Positions 39,855-49,621 are shown, counted from the first letter of the stretch. The stretch is 64,000 nt of DNA from an uncultured beta proteobacterium (GCA_903869595.1 CAIPZV010000017.1:1-64000), one strand, 5' to 3'. Numbers and translations are program-made. Notes: generated from the sequence alone by a model not told the origin.

Positions 39855-40661
39855 ATGACAATTCAAAGTGCATTAGCCGATTGGCCCTACCCGCGCTGGA
39901 TTGCGCACCGGGGCGCGGGCACGCTGGCGCCGGAAAACACCCTGGCCGCCTTTCGATTGGGCGCTAGTTGTGGTTACCGCATGTTTGAATGCGACGTCAA
40001 ACTCAGCCGCGACGGCGTGCCTTTTTTGCTGCACGATGACACGCTGACCCGCACCGCGCGCCCTTTGCATTCTCACCACGCACCGGACCCGCAAGCCAGC
40101 ACAATGGCCGGCGACTACCCCTGGCACACCTTGGCGCAATACGACGCAGGCGGCTGGCATAGCAGCACCTACGCCGGCGAGCCGTTGCCCACGCTGGCGC
40201 AAATCGCCCGCTTCTGCATTAGTAATAGCTGCTTTCTCAATATCGAGATCAAACCGACGACAGGCACCGAACGCAACACGGGTGAGGTGGTGGCGCATCA
40301 TGCAGCACGGCTATGGCAAGGTGTTCCGGTGCCGCCCCTGCTGACATCGTTTGAAATCGCCGCGCTCGAGGGCGCGCTGGCCACCCAGCCCGAGCTGCCG
40401 CGCGGCCTGCTGATCCATGCGCTGGAAGACCAAAGCTGGGCGCATTGGCTGGGTCACGCCACCCGGATCCAATGCCAAGCCATCGTCTGTAACCATGCAC
40501 TTTGGGACACGGCGTCGGTGGCACTTGCCAAAGCAGCGGGTTTTCGCTTGCTCAGCTATACCGTCAATGACGATCAAGAGACCCAGCGGCTGTTGGATTT
40601 GGGTACTGATGGGCTGATTACGGATCGGGTGGACTACTTCAACCCGGCAGCGTCCAATTGA
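39855..40661 (+). CDS. ugpQ: Glycerophosphodiester phosphodiesterase
   Basis: The enzyme hydrolyses glycerophosphodiesters to glycerol-3-phosphate and an alcohol. The 268-residue cytosolic form shows [19 protein letters not shown] with catalytic HR and [32 protein letters not shown] and [10 protein letters not shown] at the end. It has no signal peptide, so it is UgpQ-like rather than GlpQ-like. The ATG at 39855 starts the conserved part; the ribosome binding site is weak. It is divergent from the large oxidoreductase. The 3' side is followed by mobile-element debris. Confidence 0.93.
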   Translation: MTIQSALADWPYPRWIAHRGAGTLAPENTLAAFRLGASCGYRMFECDVKLSRDGVPFLLHDDTLTRTARPLHSHHAPDPQASTMAGDYPWHTLAQYDAGGWHSSTYAGEPLPTLAQIARFCISNSCFLNIEIKPTTGTERNTGEVVAHHAARLWQGVPVPPLLTSFEIAALEGALATQPELPRGLLIHALEDQSWAHWLGHATRIQCQAIVCNHALWDTASVALAKAAGFRLLSYTVNDDQETQRLLDLGTDGLITDRVDYFNPAASN

Positions 40662-40779
40662 GATGCACCACCACGCCGCTTGCTAATGGCCAGCGGAATA
40701 AAGCCTAAGGCCACCGATGATGTTGGTTAGCGTATCAAAGCCCACTAGCTGGGTCATCACTGGTGTTCTTTGCGTTCTG
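40662..40779. other. Unassigned spacer
   Basis: This is the stretch between the glycerophosphodiesterase stop and the IS3-type end. On the minus strand a short open stretch reads MTQLVGFDTLTNIIGGLRLY before a stop. I could not match it to a family. It may be debris from an earlier insertion. Confidence 0.3.
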
Positions 40780-41003
40780 GGTAATCCCCCCGTTTTCCAC
40801 CGGTCTTAAAAGTAGAACGGTTATGCAGCCTTGGCCAAATGCTGCTTCGGGGTAAAACCGCCCAGGGCCATATGCGGACGATCATGGTGGAATTGGCAAA
40901 AACAGGCCAAGAAGTAGTCTTGCCCGCAGTCGTCACACCACGCCCGGGCAAAGCCATGTGCAAAGATGCCGCATTCCAAATATTTAGCTAAGCAGTACGT
41001 CAA
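40780..41003 (-). pseudogene. Chimeric transposase remnant: IS91-type N-part joined to IS3-type tail
   Basis: The minus strand holds an open frame (41003 to 40821) that joins two unrelated transposase pieces. The first part (YLECGIFAHGFARAWCDDCG) matches the zinc-binding region of IS91-family transposases. The second (FHHDRPHMALGGFTPKQHLA) matches the C-terminus of IS3-family OrfB, and ends with a stop. Beyond it, GTAATCCCCCCGTTTTCCAC at 40781-40800 resembles an IS3-family terminal repeat. The junction lies near 40900. Both transposases lack their catalytic cores, so nothing here can move. This is the scar of nested insertion and deletion. Confidence 0.72.
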
Positions 41004-41020
41004 CCAGGGGCAGGTTCAAC

Positions 41021-41049
41021 TTGGCTTGTTTGCGTAAATGTATTACAAT
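41021..41049 (+). promoter_or_regulatory. Likely sigma-70 promoter of the MazF-type toxin-antitoxin pair
   Basis: TTGGCT (41021-41026) and TACAAT (41044-41049) are separated by exactly 17 bases, 46 bases before the antitoxin ATG. The elements sit at the edge of the transposase scar, so the promoter may be partly derived from it. Confidence 0.55.
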
Positions 41050-41095
41050 TTTGGAACTAAAATTTGACTAACTTTTCGCATACAAGGATTTGGCC

Positions 41096-41326
41096 ATGCA
41101 TGGCACTACGCTTTCATTTCGGGCCGGCAACGACTTTGCCGATGAGGTGCGCACGCTAGCCGGCCTCGTGGGACTCAAGAGCTCGGACTACATCCGGCAA
41201 GCGGTCTTGGAGAAAAACGAACAGGTCATGGCGCAGCGCATTGCCGCACTCTCCAAAGAGCTCTCGGCTGAGCACCTGGCCTTCAATGAGTCCTTGGACG
41301 AGAGTCTTCAAGATGGCCTTGATTAA
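41096..41326 (+). CDS. Antitoxin, ribbon-helix-helix type
   Basis: This 76-residue protein has a short beta-strand (TTLSFRAGNDFADEV) followed by helices (LKSSDYIRQAVLEKNEQ), the layout of a ribbon-helix-helix DNA-binding domain. The acidic C-terminus (NESLDESLQDGLD) is the usual toxin-neutralising part. Start ATG at 41096 has AGGA about 8 bases upstream; an alternative TTG lies two codons earlier. It overlaps the toxin gene by 14 bases, so expression is coupled. It should bind its own promoter. Confidence 0.8.
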   Translation: MHGTTLSFRAGNDFADEVRTLAGLVGLKSSDYIRQAVLEKNEQVMAQRIAALSKELSAEHLAFNESLDESLQDGLD

Positions 41327-41681
41327 GGTCCTGCGCGGGGAAATTTGGGAGGTCAACCTCGAGCCTCAAACGCACAAGGAAGAACCCGGCAAGCGCAATC
41401 GCCCGGCCCTTGTCATCCAAACCGACATCTTGAATAAGAGCGGTCATCCAACCACCATGGTGGTGATGGGAACCACCAGCGTGAAGCGGGATAAGGACTA
41501 CTTTCCGCTGCGTGTAGCATTGGTCAACCAGAGCGGTTTAGCGCAGGAGACGGACCTGCTGATTGATCAAATTCGCGCCATCTCCAACCGAAGACTCATG
41601 GGTACTAAGCCCTTGGCAACCCTCAGTGTGAATCACCTGAACCGGGTTGAAGATGCGCTCAGATTGCTCATTGGGCGCTGA
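41313..41681 (+). CDS. MazF/PemK-type toxin
   Basis: This family cuts mRNA. The 122-residue protein shows VLRGEIWEVNLEPQTHKEEPG, KRNRPALVIQTD and the hydrophobic core TTMVVMGTTS, with the C-terminal helix (LNRVEDALRLLIG). The conserved Arg of the RG start and the NRPALVI segment are present, so it is probably active. It starts at 41313 inside the end of the antitoxin gene. It lies between two decayed gene remnants, which suggests that it arrived by transfer. Confidence 0.88.
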   Translation: MALIKVLRGEIWEVNLEPQTHKEEPGKRNRPALVIQTDILNKSGHPTTMVVMGTTSVKRDKDYFPLRVALVNQSGLAQETDLLIDQIRAISNRRLMGTKPLATLSVNHLNRVEDALRLLIGR

Positions 41682-41724
41682 GGCGCTGACCTCAGGTTAG
41701 CGCCAAGTATCGCCCCTTGTACGA

Positions 41725-41892
41725 ATGCTCAACCCACGTAGTGGAGTGCTATTTCCCCATGCAGGACATAACCTGTACCGCTGGACTGACCGACTCACCT
41801 ACTACCGCAAGACCGAAGATTTTTTGGCCCAATGCCTGGGCGGCCGCAGCGCAGGCTATGACTTCTTCCAGCTGGGAGGCTTGATTTTCTAG
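41725..41892 (+). pseudogene. C-terminal remnant of an S9-type prolyl oligopeptidase/hydrolase
   Basis: On the plus strand the frame through 41749-41892 reads HAGHNLYRWTDRLTYYRKTE, then DFLAQCLGGRSAGYDFFQLG, and ends at TAG 41890-41892. This matches the end of S9 prolyl-oligopeptidase family proteins, including the catalytic His in GHN. The catalytic Ser and Asp are missing because the upstream part has been replaced by the toxin-antitoxin cassette. Recognition is by the C-terminal pattern only. Confidence 0.6.
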
Positions 41893-41923
41893 AAGGGGTA
41901 GGTACGCGTCGGACGGTGGCCAG

Positions 41924-42445
41924 CTACGTGCGATACGAGCACACCGTAGTGCGCCCTGAGCCATGCGGGCGCCGCCGGGGGTCGGCGTAAGTTTCAATTT
42001 CCACAAACCCCGCGGCGCGCATCATGCCCGCCGAGGCTAGGTTTTCCTCGTGGCGGTCGATAAACACCACATCGGCGCCCAGTTTGGACAGTTCGACCAA
42101 TGCTTCACGCAGCAGCAGCGTGCCCAAACCCCGCCCAACCCGGTCACGCCGCACTACGGCTTCGCTCACATATCCCTGGGGCGTACCACGTGCTTGCGGG
42201 GGCAGGTAGTCGTCAAAGTCGGTGCTCAGGCCAAAAGTCACCGCGCCTATCAATTGCCCCTGTTCCAGCGCGAGCACGCCATAGGCGCGGCCTCGGGCTA
42301 TGTCATCCAGGTGCTCGCCTATGCCGTCTTCGGGCAGGTAGTTCCAGATATTGGCGCCGTCGTCAAAAATAAGTGCGCGCAGCGCGGGCAGGTCTTGCGG
42401 CCCGGCGGCGGCCAAGCGAACACTGGTGTCGGGCGCCGCGCTCAT
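41924..42445 (-). CDS. GNAT family N-acetyltransferase
   Basis: The protein has 173 residues with the GNAT fold: VLALEQGQLIGAVTFGL, the acetyl-CoA loop in SEAVVRRDRVGRGLGTLLLREA (Q/RxxGxG/A pattern) and GADVVFIDRHEENLASAGMMRAAGF. The substrate is unknown. Its start overlaps the stop of the upstream small membrane-protein gene by four bases. It lies next to the S9 remnant and is convergent with it. Confidence 0.87.
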   Translation of the reverse strand: MSAAPDTSVRLAAAGPQDLPALRALIFDDGANIWNYLPEDGIGEHLDDIARGRAYGVLALEQGQLIGAVTFGLSTDFDDYLPPQARGTPQGYVSEAVVRRDRVGRGLGTLLLREALVELSKLGADVVFIDRHEENLASAGMMRAAGFVEIETYADPRRRPHGSGRTTVCSYRT

Positions 42446-42720
42446 TTGCCCGCCGGGCGCAAAAACGCCAGTTGGCTGAGTGAGCAGGCCGCCAGCAAGC
42501 CCGCGTAAGTCGCCATCTTGCCGTCATTGCCAAAAAACCAGAGCCCGGCGGCCAGAGCGCAGCAGCCCACCAGGGAATTAAGCATCCCCAGCCCCAGCCA
42601 AGTACCCGGCTTGGCGCGCACGCCCAGCACCACCGGGGCCGTCAGAGCCAGAAAAAACCCGACAAAAAGCGCTGGTGCCACAAAATTGAGCAAGTGGTTG
42701 GCAAAGTCGAGCGGGCCCAT
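42442..42720 (-). CDS. Small membrane protein, unknown function
   Basis: The 92-residue protein has three predicted membrane helices: FVAPALFVGFFLALTAPVVL, LGMLNSLVGCCALAAGLWFF and TYAGLLAACSLSQLAFL. I do not recognise a family. The start is the ATG at 42720, preceded by a TTG. It is coupled to the GNAT gene by a four-base overlap and divergent from hemA, with 44 bases between starts. Confidence 0.7.
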   Translation of the reverse strand: MGPLDFANHLLNFVAPALFVGFFLALTAPVVLGVRAKPGTWLGLGMLNSLVGCCALAAGLWFFGNDGKMATYAGLLAACSLSQLAFLRPAGK

Positions 42721-42764
42721 CAAATCTTTCGTAGTAGCATCAAATTTTATAATCCCGCTTAACT

Positions 42765-44024
42765 ATGGCAGTCTGGGCACTCGGCATCAACCACAACACC
42801 GCTCCGCTGGACCTGCGCGGAAGGTTTGCCTTTGCCATCGACAAGATCGAGCCGCACCTCTTGGGCCTGCGCCAATCCATGCCCAGCGCCCCCGAAGCGG
42901 CCATTGTCTCCACCTGTAACCGCACCGAGATTTACTGCGCCGGGGACCAGACGCAAATGGAGCACACCCTGGACTGGCTGGCCCAGTCCGGCGGCGTTTC
43001 CACCCACACCCTGCGTTCGCACACCTACAGCCTGAACGACGACGAGGCCGCCCGCCACGCGTTTCGGGTAGCCAGCGGGCTGGACTCGATGGTGCTGGGC
43101 GAGCCGCAAATCCTGGGGCAGCTCAAAGACGCAGTGCGCGCTGCCGAGTCCGCCGGGGCCTTGGGCAGCACTTTGTCGCAAATGTTTCAGCGCTCGTTTG
43201 CGGTGGCCAAAGAGGTGCGCAGCTCCACCGAAATCGGCGCCCACTCCATCAGCATGGCCGCCGCAGCGGTACGCTTGGCCGGGCAATTGTTTGAGGACAT
43301 GGGCCAGGTCAAGGTCTTGTTTGTGGGCGCGGGCGAGATGATTGAGCTGTGCAGCACGCACTTTGCTGCCAAAAACCCCAAGTCCATCACCATCGCCAAC
43401 CGCACGCTGGAGCGTGGCGAGCAATTGGCCGGGCGCTTTGGCGCCGAGGTGATGCGCCTGTCCGACCTGCCGGACCGGCTGGCCGAGTTTGACGCCGTGA
43501 TCAGCTGCACCGCCAGCACCCTGCCCATCATCGGCTTAGGCGCGGTAGAGCGGGCCCTGAAAAAACGCAAGCGCCGCCCCATGTTTATGGTGGACCTGGC
43601 GGTGCCGCGCGACATCGAGCCCGAGGTGAAAAAGCTGGGCGACGTGTATCTCTACACCGTGGACGACTTGGCAGGCGTGGTGCAAACCGGCCAGGCCAAC
43701 CGCCAGGCCGCCGTGGCCCAGGCCGAGGCGATTGTGGACGCCGGGGTGCAAAGCTTTATGCACTGGCTGGACCAGCGCCACACGGTGCCCCTGATTCAGC
43801 AACTCAATGCCCAGGCCGACGCCTGGCGCGCCCACGAACTGGCGCGCGCGCGCAAGGCACTGGCCAAAGGCGAAGATGTGGAGGCGGTGCTGGAAGCCTT
43901 GTCCAAAGGCTTGACGCAAAAAATGCTGCACGGCGCTTTTGCCGAATTGCACGGCGCCGACAACGTGGCCCGCGAGCGCGCCAGCCACGCCATCGAACAC
44001 TTCTTTTTGCGCAAAGAGCGTTAG
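42765..44024 (+). CDS. hemA: Glutamyl-tRNA reductase HemA
   Basis: HemA reduces glutamyl-tRNA to glutamate-1-semialdehyde, the first step of tetrapyrrole synthesis by the C5 route. This 419-residue protein shows [24 protein letters not shown] with the catalytic Cys, [21 protein letters not shown] (NADPH site), [11 protein letters not shown] and a C-terminal dimerisation helix ([20 protein letters not shown]). It heads a hemA-prfA-prmC operon, an order also found in E. coli. Confidence 0.97.
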   Translation: MAVWALGINHNTAPLDLRGRFAFAIDKIEPHLLGLRQSMPSAPEAAIVSTCNRTEIYCAGDQTQMEHTLDWLAQSGGVSTHTLRSHTYSLNDDEAARHAFRVASGLDSMVLGEPQILGQLKDAVRAAESAGALGSTLSQMFQRSFAVAKEVRSSTEIGAHSISMAAAAVRLAGQLFEDMGQVKVLFVGAGEMIELCSTHFAAKNPKSITIANRTLERGEQLAGRFGAEVMRLSDLPDRLAEFDAVISCTASTLPIIGLGAVERALKKRKRRPMFMVDLAVPRDIEPEVKKLGDVYLYTVDDLAGVVQTGQANRQAAVAQAEAIVDAGVQSFMHWLDQRHTVPLIQQLNAQADAWRAHELARARKALAKGEDVEAVLEALSKGLTQKMLHGAFAELHGADNVARERASHAIEHFFLRKER

Positions 44025-44138
44025 CGACGCTGTGCTCTTGCGCAGCGCCAGCCGCAGCGCTGCATGCCGCCCACTGGCTGGCACACCGGCCCTTCCCCGC
44101 CACACCGGGCCTCTTTCAGTCTCTTTTTGTATTTCGCT

Positions 44139-45236
44139 ATGAAACCGTTTTTACGCCAACAACTTGCACGCTATACCGACCGTCTGGGCGAGCTGGAATT
44201 TTTGCTCTCGCGTGAAGACATCATGAAAGACATGACGCAGTTCTTGGCGCTCTCGCGCGAACATACCGAGGTCGGCTCGGTCGCCAGCCGCTGGGCGCGT
44301 TACCAGGAGCGCGAGGCTGATTTCACTACCGCCACCGAGATGCTAGCCAGCGCAGGCAACGATACCGACATGACAGCCATGGCGCAGGAGGAACTGGACA
44401 GCGCGAGTGCCGAATTGACGCAGCTCGAAGCGGAACTCACGCGCATGCTGCTGCCCAAAGACCCGGACGATGCGCGCAACGCCTTTTTGGAAATTCGCGC
44501 TGGCACGGGCGGCGACGAGTCCACGCTGTTTGCTGGCGACCTGGCGCGCATGTACACCCGCTACTGCGACAGCCTGGGCTGGAAAACCGAAATCATGAGC
44601 GAATCGGCCAGCGAGCTGGGCGGCTACAAAGAGGTGGTGTTGCGCGTGGAAGGCCACAACGTGTATGGCGCGCTGAAGTTTGAATCCGGCGGCCACCGGG
44701 TACAGCGCGTGCCGGTCACCGAAACCCAGGGCCGCATCCACACTAGCGCCTGCACCGTGGCGGTGCTGGCCGAGCCCGACGAGGCCGAAGCCATCAAAAT
44801 CAACCCCGCCGACTTGCGCATTGACACCTTCCGCGCCAGCGGCGCTGGTGGCCAGCACATCAACAAAACCGATTCGGCGGTGCGCATTACCCACTTGCCT
44901 ACCGGCATCGTCGCCGAATGCCAGGACGGGCGCAGCCAACATAGCAACAAAGCGCAAGCGCTGCGCGTACTGACCGCGCGCATCCAAGAAAAAGACCGCT
45001 CCGAACGCGCCGCCAAAGACGCCGCCGAGCGCAAAAGCCTGGTCGGCACGGGCGACCGCAGCGACCGCATCCGCACCTACAACTTCCCCCAAGGCCGCCT
45101 GACCGACCACCGCATCAACCTGACGCTGTACAAACTGCTGTCCATCATGGAAGGGGACTTGGGCGATGTGGTCGAGGCCCTGCAAGCTTTTGAGGCTGCG
45201 CAGCAAATGGCGGATTTGGAGTTGGGCAAAGTCTGA
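44139..45236 (+). CDS. prfA: Peptide chain release factor 1
   Basis: RF1 ends translation at UAA and UAG. The 365-residue protein shows [30 protein letters not shown] (PxT codon-recognition motif, PVT) and [16 protein letters not shown] (GGQ loop, whose Gln is methylated by PrmC). The ATG at 44139 gives MKPFLRQQL, as in relatives. The PrmC gene starts 10 bases downstream. Confidence 0.96.
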   Translation: MKPFLRQQLARYTDRLGELEFLLSREDIMKDMTQFLALSREHTEVGSVASRWARYQEREADFTTATEMLASAGNDTDMTAMAQEELDSASAELTQLEAELTRMLLPKDPDDARNAFLEIRAGTGGDESTLFAGDLARMYTRYCDSLGWKTEIMSESASELGGYKEVVLRVEGHNVYGALKFESGGHRVQRVPVTETQGRIHTSACTVAVLAEPDEAEAIKINPADLRIDTFRASGAGGQHINKTDSAVRITHLPTGIVAECQDGRSQHSNKAQALRVLTARIQEKDRSERAAKDAAERKSLVGTGDRSDRIRTYNFPQGRLTDHRINLTLYKLLSIMEGDLGDVVEALQAFEAAQQMADLELGKV

Positions 45237-45246
45237 AGCACAACCC

Positions 45247-46086
45247 ATGGATGCTGCGCATACCGTCGGTCAAGCCTTGCACAGCGCCATCGCGCAAGGT
45301 GTCGTGCGCTTGGAGGCGCAGCTTTTATTGCTGCATGCGATGGGGCGTAATGCTGATGAACGAGCTTGGCTATTGGCGCATGACGATGAAGTACTTTCCG
45401 GTACCGCGCAGCAAGTTTGGCAGGATGCACTCGCGCGCCTCCTAGGGGGGGAACCACTGCCTTACATCACCGGCTGGGCCGCGTTTTACGGCTTGGATAT
45501 AAAGGTCGATGCCCGGGTACTCTGCCCGCGCGCTGATACCGAAACCCTGGTGGATTGGGCCCTAGAGCTCTTGCCAGTCGCCGCCTGCGCTATCGACCTG
45601 GGCACCGGCAGCGGCGCTATCGCCTTGGCCTTGAAACATCAGCGTCCCGATGTGCAAATGCACGCGCGCGATCTCAGCGCCGATGCCTTGGCCGTGGCGC
45701 AGGGCAATGCAAAGCGTTTAAATTTGGAAATAGCGTTTTCGCAAGGTGCGTGGCTGGAGGGTTTGACCGAAACTTTCGACGCCATCGTGTCCAACCCGCC
45801 CTATATCGCAGATGCCGATCCGCACCTTGCGGCGCTGGCCCACGAGCCCTTGCAAGCCCTGACCAGCGGCACCGACGGCATGAACGATTTGCGCGCCATC
45901 ATTGCGCAAGCTGCCGCCTGCCTAGAAACCGGCGGCTGGCTGTTGCTGGAGCACGGTTACGACCAGGCTGCGGCAGTGCGCCAGTTATTGCAGGTAAACG
46001 GTTTTATCGATGTGCAGTCGCGCCAGGATTTGGCGGGTATTGAACGTTGCAGCGGCGGACGCTGTGCTGCCGAAACCGACCTCTAA
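45247..46086 (+). CDS. prmC: Release factor glutamine methyltransferase PrmC
   Basis: PrmC methylates the Gln of the GGQ motif in RF1 and RF2. The 279-residue protein has YITGWAAFYGLDI, VLCPRADTETLVDWAL, IDLGTGSGAIALAL (SAM site) and IVSNPPYIA with the NPPY motif. Start ATG at 45247 lies 10 bases after prfA. The C-terminus (SRQDLAGIERCSGGRC) is typical. Confidence 0.95.
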   Translation: MDAAHTVGQALHSAIAQGVVRLEAQLLLLHAMGRNADERAWLLAHDDEVLSGTAQQVWQDALARLLGGEPLPYITGWAAFYGLDIKVDARVLCPRADTETLVDWALELLPVAACAIDLGTGSGAIALALKHQRPDVQMHARDLSADALAVAQGNAKRLNLEIAFSQGAWLEGLTETFDAIVSNPPYIADADPHLAALAHEPLQALTSGTDGMNDLRAIIAQAAACLETGGWLLLEHGYDQAAAVRQLLQVNGFIDVQSRQDLAGIERCSGGRCAAETDL

Positions 46087-46124
46087 AGTCACTCGACATG
46101 AGAGCAGCAATATAGCGTGGCGGC

Positions 46125-46427
46125 TTAACTTGCGGACTGCCGAACCTTCCAATAACCTGGGCGGCGACGATCATGGGCGATCGCCAGAACATAGATGAAA
46201 CGCCCCTCGCGTCGGTAAATGACCGAATAAGGAAAACGTTTGACCACCAACTTTCTTAGTTTTTCTCCGAGTGGTGCGCCACCCGCTGGGGATGATTCGA
46301 TGAAGCCAAGTGTCCTTTGTACCTCAGCAGCCAAGGCTATTCCTAAGCCAGCGACGCGTGATTCGTAGAACTCCACAGCCTCTCCGAGTTCGGCCTGCGC
46401 CTCGGAGTGAAATTGAACTTGAATCAA
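46125..46427 (-). CDS. RelE/ParE-type toxin
   Basis: The 100-residue protein has the RelE/ParE fold pattern: IQVQFHSEAQAELGEAVEFY, ALAAEVQRTLGFIESSP, LVVKRFPYSVIYRREG and YVLAIAHDRRRPGYW. The C-terminal Arg and His-Asp fit an active toxin of the type that blocks translation or gyrase. It overlaps the upstream antitoxin gene by four bases. The pair stands between prmC and leuA on the minus strand. Confidence 0.88.
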   Translation of the reverse strand: MIQVQFHSEAQAELGEAVEFYESRVAGLGIALAAEVQRTLGFIESSPAGGAPLGEKLRKLVVKRFPYSVIYRREGRFIYVLAIAHDRRRPGYWKVRQSAS

Positions 46428-46654
46428 TCGGGGCGACGGTGCAGATTGTTAAATACTTCGTCGGCGGGCACCAGCCGGGCCTTACCGCACTCTATTTCGG
46501 CAAGTCGTGATTCAGCCTCAATACGCCAATCCTCTTGCACATCACCCACCTCCAGGGGCTCTAGGGATTCCAATAAATGCATGGCAAGCTGCGCCCTTTC
46601 AGCACCTGATAATTGCGAGGCTTTTCGCTCAAGTTCCGCGAGGTCTTGCGACAT
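46424..46654 (-). CDS. Addiction module antitoxin (putative addiction module component family)
   Basis: The 76-residue protein shows ERKASQLSGAERAQLAMHLL and LEVGDVQEDWRIEAESRLAE, the pattern of antitoxins paired with RelE/ParE-type toxins. It starts the two-gene operon and overlaps the toxin by four bases. The final segment (KARLVPADEVFNNLHRR) should wrap the toxin. Confidence 0.85.
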   Translation of the reverse strand: MSQDLAELERKASQLSGAERAQLAMHLLESLEPLEVGDVQEDWRIEAESRLAEIECGKARLVPADEVFNNLHRRPD

Positions 46655-46767
46655 GGTTTACCCACCTTTCGATTCACTGTCATGGTGAAAATAATTGTAC
46701 GCTGGCGAAAAAATGATGCGCCATTCAAGTAAATCGCTTGTTCCGACAAAGGTGCGCAACCGCCCTA

Positions 46768-48489
46768 TCAAACCAAAGCTGCATCCTTCGCCGCTTTTAT
46801 CGCCACCTCGGGCACTAGTCCCAAGCGATTGACGCCGCTGACCAATGCCTTGATGGATGCGGTCAGGATGTTGTGGTCAAGCCCCACGCCAAAGCGGTCC
46901 GGCGCATCCGTGGCATCCGAACTTAGCTCCATAAAAGCACAAGCCTGGGCGTCGCCGCCGTGGGCGCTGCTTTTGGTGGACCGCTCTTCAAAGCTGCGCA
47001 CCTGCACGTCCACGCCAATGCTTTGCAAGGCCTGCACCGCCGCGTCGATGGGGCCGTTGCCATAGCCTTGCAGCGTGTGGCGCGCGCCCGCCACCTCCAC
47101 CGTCAGGCGTATGCCCTGGCCGCTGGCATCCCTCGGGTGATCAGTTAGCTGGTAGCCGACATAGCCCACTGGCTCGGTAGGCGCGACATAGGTGCTTGCA
47201 AACAAGTTCCAAATGTCTTGCGCACTCATCTCGCCACCGTGGGTGTCGGTGTACGCCTGCACTTCGCCCGAAAACTCCACTTGCAAGCGGCGCGGCATGA
47301 CGATGCCATATTCGGCCTCCATCAAATAGGCCACGCCACCCTTGCCCGACTGGCTGTTGACTCGGATGATGGAGTCGTAGGTGCGGCCCACATCTGCCGG
47401 GTCGATTGGCAAATAAGGCACGCTCCACAGTCCGTTTTTGTCCAACGCGGAGAAGCCTTTTTTAATCGCATCCTGGTGTGAGCCACTAAAGGCGGTGAAC
47501 ACCAAATCGCCCACATAAGGATGACGCGGGTGGATGGGCAATTGGTTGCAATGCTCCACGGTGCGGGCGACGGCATTGATGTCCGAAAAGTCCAGGCCCG
47601 GATTAACGCCCTGGGTGTAGAGGTTGAGCGCCAAGGTGACGATGTCCACATTGCCGGTGCGCTCTCCATTGCCAAACAAGCAGCCTTCGACCCGGTCGGC
47701 ACCAGCCATCAGGCCGAGTTCGGCGGCGGCTACTGCGGTGCCACGGTCGTTGTGCGGGTGCAGGCTGATGATGACGCTATCGCGCCGGGCCACGTTGCGG
47801 TGCATCCACTCGATCTGATCGGCGTAAATATTAGGCGTGGAAACTTCCACCGTCGCAGGTAAATTGAGGATGACTTTATTGTTTGGCGTAGCGCCCCAGA
47901 CTTCGGTCACCGCATCGCACACTTCTTTGGCAAATTCCAATTCCGTAGACGTGAACAACTCCGGGCTGTATTGCAGCACCCACTCGGTTTGCGGATGTGC
48001 CAAGGCCAGTTCTTTGATGAGCGTCACCGACTCCACGGCCAGTTGCACCACCTCGGCCTTGCTCATATTGAAGACCACATCGCGAAACAAAGGCGCCGTC
48101 GCGTTATAGACGTGCATGATGACGCGGCGCGCGCCCACCACCGACTCGAAAGTGCGGCGAATCAGGTGCTCGCGCGCCTGGGTCAGCACCTCGATGGTCA
48201 CGTCTTTGGGCACCAATTGGTCGTCAACCAGCTTGCGCACAAAGTCAAAGTCAGTTTGCGAGGCGCTGGGAAAGCCAACCTCGATTTCTTTGAAGCCCAC
48301 CTCGCATACGGTGCGAAACATGCGCAGCTTGCGCTCCAGGTTCATGGGTTCGAACAGCGACTGGTTGCCGTCGCGCAAATCGGTGCTCATCCAGATCGGC
48401 GGCTGGGTAATGGTGCGGCCCGGCCACTGGCGGTCGGGCAGGTCAATGGCGGGAAAAGCGCGGTACTTGGTGGCGGGTTGCGAGAGCAT
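46768..48489 (-). CDS. leuA: 2-isopropylmalate synthase, long form
   Basis: LeuA condenses acetyl-CoA with 2-oxoisovalerate, the first committed step of leucine synthesis. The 573-residue protein is the long form, with [52 protein letters not shown] (metal His), [12 protein letters not shown] and a C-terminal regulatory domain (about 430-560) that binds leucine. AAGGA precedes the start. I see no leucine-rich leader peptide in the 170 bases upstream, so leader attenuation is unlikely. Confidence 0.96.
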   Translation of the reverse strand: MLSQPATKYRAFPAIDLPDRQWPGRTITQPPIWMSTDLRDGNQSLFEPMNLERKLRMFRTVCEVGFKEIEVGFPSASQTDFDFVRKLVDDQLVPKDVTIEVLTQAREHLIRRTFESVVGARRVIMHVYNATAPLFRDVVFNMSKAEVVQLAVESVTLIKELALAHPQTEWVLQYSPELFTSTELEFAKEVCDAVTEVWGATPNNKVILNLPATVEVSTPNIYADQIEWMHRNVARRDSVIISLHPHNDRGTAVAAAELGLMAGADRVEGCLFGNGERTGNVDIVTLALNLYTQGVNPGLDFSDINAVARTVEHCNQLPIHPRHPYVGDLVFTAFSGSHQDAIKKGFSALDKNGLWSVPYLPIDPADVGRTYDSIIRVNSQSGKGGVAYLMEAEYGIVMPRRLQVEFSGEVQAYTDTHGGEMSAQDIWNLFASTYVAPTEPVGYVGYQLTDHPRDASGQGIRLTVEVAGARHTLQGYGNGPIDAAVQALQSIGVDVQVRSFEERSTKSSAHGGDAQACAFMELSSDATDAPDRFGVGLDHNILTASIKALVSGVNRLGLVPEVAIKAAKDAALV

Positions 48490-48663
48490 GGTTTCCTTGG
48501 GATAACAAAAAGCCGTGTGACAGCGAAATCAGAAGCTCTATGGTATCCCGAGCGGGCGCGCAGGAGATTGCGAATTTTGCTCTGTATTTCTATTTATTAG
48601 ATTTATCAGCCATTAAATACTAATTTTTAGCCATTGAATGCTAAAAAATAGAAAATAACACAA

Positions 48664-49140
48664 TCAATGGTGATGCCCATGCGCCCCATGCACATGGCGG
48701 TGGGCGACTTCTTCTTCCGAGGCCGCGCGAACTTCCAACACGTGCGCGCTAAAGCGCAGAGCCTGGCCGGCCAGAGGGTGGTTGGCGTCGAGGATGACTT
48801 TGTCGCCCTTGATTTTGACGACGGTAAAGGCGCGTGCCTGGCCATTGGCATCGCGGCCTTCCAGCTGGCCGCCGACTTTGACGCCAGGCGGGAACTGGGT
48901 TTTGGGGATGGTTTGCAGCAGCGATTCGTCGCGCTCGCCAAAGGCGTCCGCCACAGACAAGTCCAGGGTGACGCGGTAACCCGCCTCCTGGCCCAGCAGC
49001 GCGTCTTCCACTTTGGGGAAGATATTGCCGTAGCCGCCGTGCAGGTAAGCGATAGGCTCTTTGCTTTGCTCTAGGATTTTGCCTTGCGGGGTGGCGACTT
49101 GGTAATGCAGGGTGACGGCGCAGTCTTGACTGATTTTCAT
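48664..49140 (-). CDS. slyD: SlyD-like FKBP-type peptidyl-prolyl isomerase
   Basis: The 158-residue protein has an FKBP domain interrupted by an insert-in-flap chaperone domain (about 70-120), the SlyD plan: TLHYQVATPQGKILEQS, YLHGGYGNIFPKVEDALLGQ and LDANHPLAGQALRF. The C-terminus is histidine-rich (HRHVHGAHGHHH), as expected for nickel or zinc binding, but short. It lies 174 bases upstream of leuA on the same strand. Confidence 0.93.
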   Translation of the reverse strand: MKISQDCAVTLHYQVATPQGKILEQSKEPIAYLHGGYGNIFPKVEDALLGQEAGYRVTLDLSVADAFGERDESLLQTIPKTQFPPGVKVGGQLEGRDANGQARAFTVVKIKGDKVILDANHPLAGQALRFSAHVLEVRAASEEEVAHRHVHGAHGHHH

Positions 49141-49294
49141 GGGGGTAAAAAGTATTTTGAAGGGCTGATGTGACCCCCATTATCGGAAAAACCCCGCGCG
49201 CTGCTCTTGCTGCGGCACCCGGCAAGGTCCTACCGGGCATAAAGGTGAAATAATCGGGTCTGTATTGCAACTTTTGCCACAAAGGATTTTCCCC

Positions 49295-49621
49295 ATGAGC
49301 GACACCCAGCAACGCATTGACAGCCTGGTTAAAGGCAACGAAGTGGTCCTGTTTATGAAAGGCAATGCCAATTTCCCGCAGTGCGGTTTTTCAGGCAAGG
49401 CCATCCAGATTCTGAAAGCCAGCGGCGTGGACACCAAGACGCTGACCACCGTCAATGTGCTGGAAGACGAGGAAATCCGCCAGGGCATCAAGGAATACAG
49501 CAACTGGCCCACCATCCCCCAGCTCTACATCAAGGGCGAATTCATCGGCGGCTCCGACATCATGATGGAGATGTATGAATCCGGCGAAATGCTGCAAGCA
49601 TTGGGTAATAAAGCCGCTTGA
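49295..49621 (+). CDS. grxD: Monothiol glutaredoxin GrxD
   Basis: GrxD is a monothiol glutaredoxin that carries Fe-S clusters and works in iron-sulfur trafficking. The 108-residue protein has the CGFS active site ([14 protein letters not shown]), [20 protein letters not shown] and [10 protein letters not shown]. The ATG at 49295 gives [18 protein letters not shown] lies about 10 bases upstream. It is divergent from slyD. Confidence 0.95.
   Translation: MSDTQQRIDSLVKGNEVVLFMKGNANFPQCGFSGKAIQILKASGVDTKTLTTVNVLEDEEIRQGIKEYSNWPTIPQLYIKGEFIGGSDIMMEMYESGEMLQALGNKAA

Noticed and set aside
41749..42006. 85-codon minus-strand frame overlapping the GNAT gene end
   Set aside because: It is antisense to the S9 remnant and overlaps the GNAT C-terminus. 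The plus-strand reading gives a recognisable peptidase tail.
48490..48660. Leucine-rich leader peptide or attenuator for leuA
   Set aside because: No short frame with leucine codon runs and no convincing terminator/antiterminator pair in the leader.
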